Shown: positions 1 to 7,449 of the stretch, piece by piece
How the letters are laid out: each line of letters begins with the position of its first letter
Numbering within the stretch: the stretch's first letter is position 1
Origin: DATAQC01 sp039649175
GTDB lineage: Bacteria; Actinomycetota; Acidimicrobiia; Acidimicrobiales; AC-14
Assembly: GCA_039649175.1 (NCBI GenBank)
Contig: JBBWZS010000205.1
Span: forward strand, 1-13,635
Length of the DNA stretch: 13,635 nt
Direction: 5' to 3'
Made by a program: the position numbers and the translations under genes
The notes under the pieces: model-generated
Seen by the model: only the letters and a program-made list of their open reading frames with translations
Database searches by the model: none
What the model was told of the DNA's origin: nothing

Positions 1-1019
1 TCCCGAGCCGCCGCCCACGAGCCCAGCTCGAGCAGGGCGTCCCAATGGATCACCTCGGCCCGGATGAAGCCCCGTTGCAGGTCGGAATGGATGACGCCGG
101 CGCACTCCGGGGCCTTGGCGCCGGCTCGGAAGGTCCACGCCCGGGACTCCTTGTCACCGGTGGTGAGGAACGTGCGCCGTCCGAGCAGGTGGTAGGCGGC
201 GCCGACCACCCTGGGCAGGGCGCCCTCCCCCAGGCCCAGGCCGTCGAGCAGCTCGGCGCGGGATTCGGGGTCGAGCTGGGCCGCCTCGGCCTCGAGCTGC
301 ACGCTCACGCCCAGCACCTCGGCGGCGTCGCCCAACTCGGCGACCACCGGCTTGATCACCTCATCGCTGTCGACGACCTGGTCCTCACCCAGGTTGACGA
401 CCACCAGGAGAGGCTTGTTGGTGAGCAGGAACATGGGCCGCAGGGCCTCACGTTGCTCGCGCGACAGTGTCGAGCGCCACAGCGGCGTGCCCTCGTTGAG
501 CGTGGTCACCGCCGCCTCCAGGGCCTCCACCTCGTCGGCGCCGGAACGGTCGAAGCGCAGCAGCTTCTTGCGCTTGGTCAGCTGGACCTCGGCCGACTCC
601 ACATCGGCCATGACGAGCTCGAGCTCGAGGGTGTGGAGGTCGTCGAGAGGGTCGGTGCCACCCATGACGTTGTCGTCGACGAACGCGCGCAGGACCAGGA
701 GCACGGCGTCGACCTCGCGGATGCCGCCCAGGAAGCGGTTCCCGAGGCCCTCACCACCCGACGCCCCGGCCACCAGGCCGGCGATGTCGACGAGCTCGGC
801 GGTAGCCGAGATCACCTTCTGGGACTTGCTCATCTCGGCCAGGGCCACCAGGCGGTGATCGGACACCTGGGCGATGCCCACCTGGGTCTCGGTGGTGGAG
901 AACGGGTGGGCGGCCACGGTGGCCGAACCTCCGGTGAGGGCGTTGAACAGGGCCGACTTCCCCGAGTTCGGCAGCCCCACGAGGCCCAGTCGTTCCACGC
1001 CGGTCAGGCTACCGGCCAT
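1..1019 (-). CDS. ychF: YchF/Obg-like GTPase-family ATPase, C-terminus cut by window edge
   Basis: Cytosolic P-loop NTPase of the YchF/OLA1 family. The family binds ribosomes and, unlike most Obg GTPases, favours ATP. 339 codons are visible; E. coli YchF has 363 residues, so roughly 25 residues of the C-terminal TGS domain lie beyond base 1. Seen: P-loop GLPNSGKS (residues 15-22), a DIAGLVAGASGGEGLGN switch-II segment typical of the family, and NLGED, the NxxE form that replaces NKxD and explains relaxed guanine specificity. The TGS part runs through FIRAEVIHWDALLELGSW. The start is ATG at 1019-1017, preceded by a weak purine-rich GGGCAG. The gene diverges from bL37. No TANNNT hexamer sits upstream, so its promoter is not evident. 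Family assignment is very secure. Confidence 0.95.
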   Translation of the reverse strand, partial: MAGSLTGVERLGLVGLPNSGKSALFNALTGGSATVAAHPFSTTETQVGIAQVSDHRLVALAEMSKSQKVISATAELVDIAGLVAGASGGEGLGNRFLGGIREVDAVLLVLRAFVDDNVMGGTDPLDDLHTLELELVMADVESAEVQLTKRKKLLRFDRSGADEVEALEAAVTTLNEGTPLWRSTLSREQREALRPMFLLTNKPLLVVVNLGEDQVVDSDEVIKPVVAELGDAAEVLGVSVQLEAEAAQLDPESRAELLDGLGLGEGALPRVVGAAYHLLGRRTFLTTGDKESRAWTFRAGAKAPECAGVIHSDLQRGFIRAEVIHWDALLELGSWAAAR

Positions 1020-1025
1020 CTGCCC

Positions 1026-1081
1026 GGGCCCGAGCGGCCCCTGAGCGGGGTGGCGGGCCCGAGCGGCCCCCTGAGCGGGGT
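1026..1081. repeat. Two-copy GC-rich direct repeat with internal hairpins
   Basis: Two copies of a 26/27-bp unit (1026-1051 and 1055-1081) are separated by GGC and differ by one inserted C. Each unit contains CCCC(C)-TGAGC-GGGG, a small stem-loop at 1038-1050 and 1067-1080. The repeat fills the divergent gap between ychF and bL37. It could be a regulatory site, a transcription barrier, or slippage-generated duplication. No function can be read from the sequence. Confidence 0.75.
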
Positions 1082-1107
1082 AGTCGGGGCCCGGTCCGGG
1101 TGGCCGC

Positions 1108-1113
1108 TAGCCT
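1108..1113 (+). promoter_or_regulatory. Predicted -10 hexamer for leaderless bL37 transcript
   Basis: TAGCCT fits the actinobacterial TANNNT -10 consensus. Its last T is position -7 if transcription begins at base 1120, the A of the bL37 ATG. No clear -35 element is visible, which is common for such promoters. The same six-base spacing occurs at icd and purN in this window. Confidence 0.6.
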
Positions 1114-1119
1114 GGACGG

Positions 1120-1203
1120 ATGTCCAAGAAGACGAACAAGCGCAAGATCAAGGCCAAGCGGAACAAGGCGAACCACGGCAAGCGCCCCAACGCCGGCCGG
1201 TAG
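1120..1203 (+). CDS. Ribosomal protein bL37 (27 aa), actinobacterial large-subunit protein
   Basis: A 27-residue, extremely basic protein with 12 Lys/Arg among its residues and no acidic residue. It starts MSKKTNKRKIKAKR and ends NKANHGKRPNAGR. The tail NHGKRPN is, as I recall, the signature of bL37, a roughly 24-residue protein first seen in the Mycobacterium smegmatis 70S structure and widespread in Actinomycetota. It would sit in rRNA of the 50S subunit. The ATG at 1120 follows TAGCCT plus six bases, so the mRNA is probably leaderless; there is no convincing Shine-Dalgarno. The next gene begins only five bases after its TAG stop. Length is usual for the family. It is easily missed by gene callers because of size. 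The alternative, a chance lysine-rich ORF, is unlikely given the conserved tail. Confidence 0.8.
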   Translation: MSKKTNKRKIKAKRNKANHGKRPNAGR

Positions 1204-1208
1204 TCACC

Positions 1209-3308
<2,100 letters not shown>

Positions 3309-3380
3309 CGGGGCCCAAAGACCTCTCTTCGCGGTCACCTCACCACTACCGGTCAACCTCTGAAAAAGGGTTTCCGGTAC

Positions 3381-3425
3381 GGGGAGGCGAATTGAACCGG
3401 CCAGGGAGCCGGTCACGTCCGCCTT
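3381..3425 (+). promoter_or_regulatory. Nested stem-loop overlapping a strong Shine-Dalgarno
   Basis: GGGGAGG at 3381-3387 is the best Shine-Dalgarno match upstream of the TIM-barrel gene and lies four bases before an in-frame TTG at 3392. GAGGCG (3384-3389) can pair with CGCCTT (3420-3425), enclosing a perfect hairpin ACCGGC-CAGGGA-GCCGGT (3396-3413). This fold would hide the ribosome site. It could regulate translation or be chance pairing in GC-rich DNA. It matches no riboswitch consensus I know. Confidence 0.35.
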
Positions 3426-3454
3426 GGGGGGGCAGAGTCGGCAGACCGCGACTG

Positions 3455-4543
3455 ATGCCTACCGATTCCGCACCTCCAGCCACGGGGGACGACACCACGA
3501 GAACCGCCGCCGCACCCACGGTACCCACGACCGCCGGAGAGACATGGGCCCGCCGGGCGTCGCAGAGATGGCCGTCGTGGGGGGAACGGCTGGTGGCCAC
3601 CATCTGCCTGGGTGCGTCGGTCAGCCTGGCCACGTTCGGTCTGGCGGCGGCGGCCGGGCGGTTGGCCGGCGCCGTCGACTACGCCCCGGTCGCGTCCTAT
3701 CCGAAGGTCCTGCCTCGCAGCCTGCCCTACGGCAAGGGCATGTGGATCTGGCAGCCCGAGCTGACCGAGGGCAACGACGCCCAGGCCATCGTGGCCCGGG
3801 CCACGGCCACCGGCCTGACCCACCTCTACGTCCGCACCGGCTCGTCGTGGGACGGCTTCTACGCCGGCGCCTTCCTCGACCGCATCCTGCCCGCCGCCCA
3901 TGCCGCCGGCCTGCGCGTGTACGGGTGGGACTTCCCCCGACTGATCTCCACGGGCGACGACGTGGGCCGGGCGCAGGCCGCCGTCGCCTACCGCACACCC
4001 GGCGGCCATCACATCGACGGTTTCGCCGCCGACATCGAGACGGCATCGGAGGGGACCCACCTGAGCGCCGAAGCAGCGACGGCCTACGGCAGCGCCCTGC
4101 GCCAGGCCGTCGGGCCGTCGGCCCCCCTGGTGGCCGTGGTGCCCCGGCCGTCGGCGTGGACCACGTCGGTGGGCTACCCCTATGCCCAGGTGGTGGCCGA
4201 CTTCGACGCCATCGCCCCCATGGTCTACTGGTTCAACCGGGAGCCGGGCAGTGACGTGGCCGGGGCCATGACCGATCTCCGGGGCTACGGCAAGCCGCTG
4301 TTCCCTGTTGGGCAGGCCTTCGACGGAGGACCCGAAGGAGGACGTCCTGGCGTCCCTCCCCCCGCCGAGCTGCTCCGGTTCTTCGAGGTGTCGAGCCAAC
4401 AAGGCGCGGCAGGCGTGTCGTTCTGGTCGTGGCAGGGGGCCGATCAGCGAGCCTTCGACACCATCCGCGACGCGCCTGAGTTCCGCATCGACGGTGGTGG
4501 TAGCGCACCCGTCATCCAGGTGCGCCTCCCGGCTCGCCCGTAG
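3455..4543 (+). CDS. Membrane-anchored TIM-barrel protein, putative glycoside hydrolase
   Basis: A 362-residue protein. It has a Pro/Thr/Ala-rich cytoplasmic N-terminus, one hydrophobic helix (about 46-67) preceded by Arg residues, then an extracytoplasmic domain starting at GKGMWIWQPE (93-102). The domain shows TIM-barrel rhythm: TGLTHLYVRTGSSWDGF, GLRVYGWDFP, HIDGFAADIE, DAIAPMVYWF, KPLFPVGQAF and GVSFWSWQGAD. Asp193-x-Glu195 in FAADIE resembles the DxE catalytic pair of GH25-like and related hydrolases. I recall similar GxGMWIW proteins in Thermoleophilia and Acidimicrobiia, mostly unnamed. Substrate is unknown; a cell-wall or surface glycan is a guess. The start is ATG 3455, without a clear ribosome site. 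TTG at 3392, with GGGGAGG in front, would add 21 residues and is a serious alternative. Its 3' end overlaps the convergent gene by 32 bases. Confidence 0.75.
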   Translation: MPTDSAPPATGDDTTRTAAAPTVPTTAGETWARRASQRWPSWGERLVATICLGASVSLATFGLAAAAGRLAGAVDYAPVASYPKVLPRSLPYGKGMWIWQPELTEGNDAQAIVARATATGLTHLYVRTGSSWDGFYAGAFLDRILPAAHAAGLRVYGWDFPRLISTGDDVGRAQAAVAYRTPGGHHIDGFAADIETASEGTHLSAEAATAYGSALRQAVGPSAPLVAVVPRPSAWTTSVGYPYAQVVADFDAIAPMVYWFNREPGSDVAGAMTDLRGYGKPLFPVGQAFDGGPEGGRPGVPPPAELLRFFEVSSQQGAAGVSFWSWQGADQRAFDTIRDAPEFRIDGGGSAPVIQVRLPARP

Positions 4544-5432
4544 ACACCGGCATCAGCCACTCCGCCCACCCCCGGCCACACACGCCTTCGCCACCGGAGT
4601 ACGAGCACAGGGCCCGGATCAGCACACCCAGGCGCCGTCCGTCGACGTCGACAGGCACGGGAGCCAGGGCGAGTGGCGCCACCCCCAGGGTGGTCCCGAC
4701 CGGGAACGGGGTGACGTCGCCCATCCTCAACTCGGCCGAATCGGGGAGGCCGTCGTCGCGCCACTGGGTCTGGAGGTCGGCACCGGGACCGCTTGGGGCG
4801 GCGGCGCCGTCCCCGGCCGGCCACCTGGTGGTCCAGCCCGGAAACCGGGCGGTGACGGACCGATCGTCGTCGAACCGGGCCGCCAGCGCCCACCATCGCG
4901 GGTCCTGCCACGCCGGGCGCCCCCAGGCATGGGTGTACCAGCCGCTGCCGTCGAGGACCAGGCGCTCGGCGCCGACGAGCACCTCACCGTGCACACCGGC
5001 GGGCTGGACATAGCCGGGCTCGGGAAGGGGGCGGGCGGGGGCTTCCATCTCCCACTCGAGGTCGAGACCCAGTGCCGTCGGGTCCCCCCGCTCGTCGCCC
5101 CATGCCCGGGCGGGGTCGTCGATGGCCACCGCGAACGCCTCCAGCCCCGCGCTCCAGTGTTCGAAGGGTGTCTCGCAGATCACCTGGGCCCACAGGCCGT
5201 CGCCCCGCACCTCGAGCTCGCGCCCGCGAGGCGCCTCCACGTCGTGATCGCGCACGACGACCACGGGGCGGCCCGGGCGGGCCAGGTACGCCCAGTACCA
5301 GGCCCGCCGCTGCGCCGGGTGCAGGGCCAGGCGCACGAAGCCGCCGACCTCGCCGTCATCGGAGACGAAGTCGAACGACCACGACTCCTCCCAGTCCCGG
5401 CCGGGCCCGGGCCGATGGCGACGCTCGTCCAC
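4512..5432 (-). CDS. CrtC/AttH-like (DUF7064-type) lipocalin-fold protein, function unknown
   Basis: About 306 residues, soluble, with no signal peptide or membrane helix. An N-terminal WEESWSFDF opens a beta-rich, tryptophan-rich domain. A second half begins at GYVQPAGVHGEV (140-151) and carries LDGSGWYTHAWG (160-171). This matches the G-x-G-x-R-D-H-S-W-G pattern of carotenoid 1,2-hydratase (CrtC)/AttH-like and DUF7064 proteins, but Arg-Asp-His-Ser is Tyr-Thr-His-Ala, so only the His and Trp-Gly persist. These folds bind hydrophobic ligands; no reaction can be assigned. The start is uncertain. GTG 5432 has TACGGT seven bases upstream, fitting a leaderless mRNA, and GTG 5441 is the alternative. 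An ATG at 5567 would run through the divergent SCP2 gene and is rejected. The neighbour is a lipid-binding SCP2 protein, so a shared lipid role is a weak inference. Confidence 0.75.
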   Translation of the reverse strand: MDERRHRPGPGRDWEESWSFDFVSDDGEVGGFVRLALHPAQRRAWYWAYLARPGRPVVVVRDHDVEAPRGRELEVRGDGLWAQVICETPFEHWSAGLEAFAVAIDDPARAWGDERGDPTALGLDLEWEMEAPARPLPEPGYVQPAGVHGEVLVGAERLVLDGSGWYTHAWGRPAWQDPRWWALAARFDDDRSVTARFPGWTTRWPAGDGAAAPSGPGADLQTQWRDDGLPDSAELRMGDVTPFPVGTTLGVAPLALAPVPVDVDGRRLGVLIRALCSYSGGEGVCGRGWAEWLMPVSTGEPGGAPG

Positions 5433-5439
5433 CGCCGGC

Positions 5440-5445
5440 ACCGTA
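5440..5445 (-). promoter_or_regulatory. Possible -10 hexamer for the CrtC/AttH-like gene
   Basis: TACGGT (read on the minus strand) fits TANNNT and ends seven bases before GTG 5432. The spacing is one base longer than at bL37, icd and purN. It supports 5432 over 5441 as the start, because the 5441 GTG overlaps the hexamer itself. Confidence 0.4.
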
Positions 5446-5469
5446 GTGATGGTTCGACGACAATGGTGC

Positions 5470-5883
5470 GTGGCCCGGTTCCTCACCCGCGAGTGGCTCG
5501 ACGCCCTCGCCGCCGAAGCGGCCGGGAGCGAGCGCCTCTGTCGAGCCGTCGCCGACTTCGACCTCACCGTCCGCCAGGTCGTGCTCGGCGCGCCCGACGG
5601 AGACGTGGCCTACACACTGCGGCTGGCCCACGGCACCGTGGCGGTGACACCCGATGACCCCGCCACCAGGGCCGCTGCCGACCGCGACGATGTCGACTTG
5701 GAGGTGGTGCAGGACTACCCCACGGCCGTCGCCATCAGCCGGGGAGACCTCGCCCCCGCCGCCGCCTTCGCCGCCGGACGGATCAGGCTGGGCGGGCGGG
5801 TCGGGCTGCTGACCCGCCACGGCGACGTGGTCGGGGGCCTGGGCGACCTGTTCGCCTCGCTGCGGGCCTCGACCTCGTACTGA
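5470..5883 (+). CDS. SCP2 sterol-binding domain protein
   Basis: A small soluble protein (137 residues from GTG 5470) with the SCP2 fold, an alpha/beta sandwich with a hydrophobic tunnel for lipids or acyl groups. It begins FLTREWLDALAAEA, a common opening in actinobacterial members. The diagnostic part is DVDLEVVQDYPTAVAISRGDLAPAAAFAAGRIRLGGRVGLL: the domain's beta strand, the helix over the tunnel, and the closing G-R-I-R-L-G strand. Ligand unknown. Two earlier in-frame starts exist (GTG 5446, ATG 5449). I chose 5470 because it begins the conserved region and leaves 37 bases to the divergent gene, but none of the three has a good ribosome site. The J-domain gene follows after 22 bases, probably co-transcribed. 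Confidence 0.82.
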   Translation: MARFLTREWLDALAAEAAGSERLCRAVADFDLTVRQVVLGAPDGDVAYTLRLAHGTVAVTPDDPATRAAADRDDVDLEVVQDYPTAVAISRGDLAPAAAFAAGRIRLGGRVGLLTRHGDVVGGLGDLFASLRASTSY

Positions 5884-5905
5884 TGCGCCGAGTGACGCCT
5901 CGCTG

Positions 5906-6511
5906 ATGGCGACGCACTACCAGGTGCTGGGCGTGGCCATGGGGGCCGCCCACGACGAGATCAAGCGGGCGTACCACCGCCTGGCCCGGCGCCACCATCC
6001 CGACACCCACACCCAATCGTCGACGGCCGTCCAGGACTCGGCCCGGCGCGTCATGGTCGACATCAACGCCGCCTGGGCCGTGCTGGGCGACCCGGATCGC
6101 CGTCGCCAGTACGACGCCGAGCTCGCCCCCCGACCCCCGCCGCGGCCGCCCGAGGACCCGGCGCCCACCGACGAGCCATCGTCGCCGGCCGGCTTTCCCG
6201 ACTGGTTCGAGCCCGACGGCTGGTCCGAGCCCGACGGCTGGTTGGATCCCGAGGACCAGGTGCCCGCCGCCCACCTCGAAGAAGACATCCACCACGGCCC
6301 GCGGGGCCCGGGCGAGATGATCGTGTTCGTCCCCGTCGTGCTGGCCGCCCTGGCGGTGGCCGCCTTCGCCCTCGCCCTGGTGGTGCAGTCGCCGGGCCTG
6401 TTCGCGGTGTCGTTCCTGCTGGTGCCCCTGACGCTGGTGAGCTTCCTGGCCGCCCCCTTCGTGGCCATGGCCACCCGGGTCCGGTCCCGGCCCGGGGCCG
6501 CTGGTGACTGA
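5906..6511 (+). CDS. Membrane-anchored J-domain (DnaJ-like) protein
   Basis: A 201-residue protein. The N-terminal J domain (3-67) begins THYQVLGVAMGAAHDEIKRAYHRLA, has the HPD motif at 31-33, needed to stimulate DnaK ATPase, and ends with INAAWAVLGDPDRRRQYD. A proline-rich acidic linker follows, with a short repeat (PDGW). Two hydrophobic helices follow (about 138-160 and 164-188), then a basic tail. It lacks the G/F-rich, zinc-finger and substrate-binding domains of true DnaJ, so it is a class-III J protein that would recruit DnaK to the membrane. The client is unknown. ATG 5906 has no clear Shine-Dalgarno; coupling with the SCP2 gene 22 bases upstream is possible. It converges with mdh, leaving eight bases between stops. 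Confidence 0.88.
   Translation: MATHYQVLGVAMGAAHDEIKRAYHRLARRHHPDTHTQSSTAVQDSARRVMVDINAAWAVLGDPDRRRQYDAELAPRPPPRPPEDPAPTDEPSSPAGFPDWFEPDGWSEPDGWLDPEDQVPAAHLEEDIHHGPRGPGEMIVFVPVVLAALAVAAFALALVVQSPGLFAVSFLLVPLTLVSFLAAPFVAMATRVRSRPGAAGD
6209..6242 (+). repeat. In-frame 18-bp direct repeat inside the J-domain gene
   Basis: A 16-bp identical core (GAGCCCGACGGCTGGT) occurs at 6209-6224 and 6227-6242, period 18 bp, encoding EPDGWS then EPDGWL. A degenerate third unit, FPDWFE, precedes it. This suggests recent expansion in the linker between J domain and membrane helices. Confidence 0.85.
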
Positions 6512-6523
6512 CCGCGGGGTCAG
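6508..6523. terminator. Palindrome spanning both convergent stop codons
   Basis: CTGACC-GCGG-GGTCAG is a perfect 6-bp inverted repeat with a four-base loop. Its left arm contains the TGA stop of the J-domain gene and its right arm the stop of mdh. It could act as a bidirectional terminator for two convergent units. There is no T-run on either side, so intrinsic termination would be atypical. Confidence 0.4.
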
Positions 6524-7449
6524 GTGAGCGCGGCCACCTCGGCCTGGCGGACGCGCACGGCCTCAGCCGCCTGGCGCAGCGCCGCCAGCTCGGCTGCGGC
6601 CAGCGGCAGCTCGACGATCTCGGTCACCCCTTGGCGCCCGATCCGCGCGGGAACACCGAGCCACACGTCGTCGATGCCGTAGGCGCCGCCGACGAGGGTG
6701 CTCACAGGCATCACCGCGCCGGTGTCCTGGGCGACGGCGCGCACCATGGCCTCGGCGGCCGCTGACGGGGCGAAGTAGGCCGAGCCCGAGCGCAACAGGG
6801 CCACGATCTCGGCGCCGCCGTCTCGGGTACGGGCGACCACCTCGGCGATGCCGTCGTCGTCGAGGACCTCGGTGAGGGGCCGGCCCCCCACCAGGGCGAG
6901 CGACGGCACCGGCACCATGGTCTCGCCGTGCGATCCCAGGGTGAAGGCCTCCACCTGGTTGGCCGCCACACCGAGGCGCTCGGCCAGGAAGTGGGCGAAG
7001 CGGGCGGAGTCGAGCATGCCCGCCTGGCCCATCACCCGCGCGCTCGGGAGCCCGGAGACCTCGGCGGCGAGGGCCGTCATCTCGTCGAGGGGGTTGGACA
7101 CCACGATGAGCACGGTGTCAGGCGAGACCTCGACCAGGCGACGGGTGACGCCGGCGACGATGCGGGCATTGGTGCCGAGCAGGTCGAGGCGGCTCATGCC
7201 CGGCTTGCGGGGGACCCCGGCGGTGATCACACAGATGTCGGAGCCGGCGGTGTCGTCGTAGCCGTTGGTGCCCACCACCCGGGTCTCGGAGCCGTCGATG
7301 GGACGGCACTGCATCATGTCGAGGGCCAGGCCCTGGGGCCGGCCCTCGATGATGTCGGTGAGCACGACCTCGGTGGCGTAACCGGCCTGGGCGATGCGAT
7401 GGGTGAGGGTGGAGCCGTAGAAGCCGGCGCCCACGACGGTGATCTTCAT
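6520..7449 (-). CDS. mdh: Malate dehydrogenase (LDH-like type)
   Basis: NAD-dependent oxidation of malate to oxaloacetate in the TCA cycle; cytosolic. It has 309 residues, usual for the LDH-like MDH group. Seen: dinucleotide motif GAGFYG (7-12), Asp32 closing the NAD-ribose strand (indicates NAD rather than NADP), substrate arginines 81 and 87 in GVPRKPGMSRLDLL (Arg81 is the residue that marks MDH instead of LDH), SNPLD (118-122), Asp147 and Arg150, and catalytic His174 in LGSHGETMVP. ATG 7449 overlaps the icd stop as TGATG, so translation is coupled to icd; the gene has no strong ribosome site of its own. An ORF extension upstream inside icd is rejected because it lacks homology. The icd-mdh pair supplies two successive TCA-type dehydrogenases from one message. 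Confidence 0.95.
   Translation of the reverse strand: MKITVVGAGFYGSTLTHRIAQAGYATEVVLTDIIEGRPQGLALDMMQCRPIDGSETRVVGTNGYDDTAGSDICVITAGVPRKPGMSRLDLLGTNARIVAGVTRRLVEVSPDTVLIVVSNPLDEMTALAAEVSGLPSARVMGQAGMLDSARFAHFLAERLGVAANQVEAFTLGSHGETMVPVPSLALVGGRPLTEVLDDDGIAEVVARTRDGGAEIVALLRSGSAYFAPSAAAEAMVRAVAQDTGAVMPVSTLVGGAYGIDDVWLGVPARIGRQGVTEIVELPLAAAELAALRQAAEAVRVRQAEVAALT

Noticed and set aside
45..1208. N-terminal 388-codon extension of the prolyl oligopeptidase frame
   Set aside because: It is antisense to ychF and the bL37 region, and reads as low-complexity His/Gly/Leu sequence typical of a shadow frame. Homology starts only near 1209.
3309..3454. c-di-AMP (ydaO) or other riboswitch before the TIM-barrel gene
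   Set aside because: Cell-wall hydrolases in actinobacteria often carry this riboswitch, but the conserved CCGTCAGCTAACC-type segment and the GGGGTGAATC pairing context are absent.
5433..5567. ATG 5567 as start of the CrtC/AttH-like gene
   Set aside because: It would overlap about 100 bases of the SCP2 gene and add Ser/Arg-rich shadow residues. GTG 5432 sits by a -10-like hexamer.
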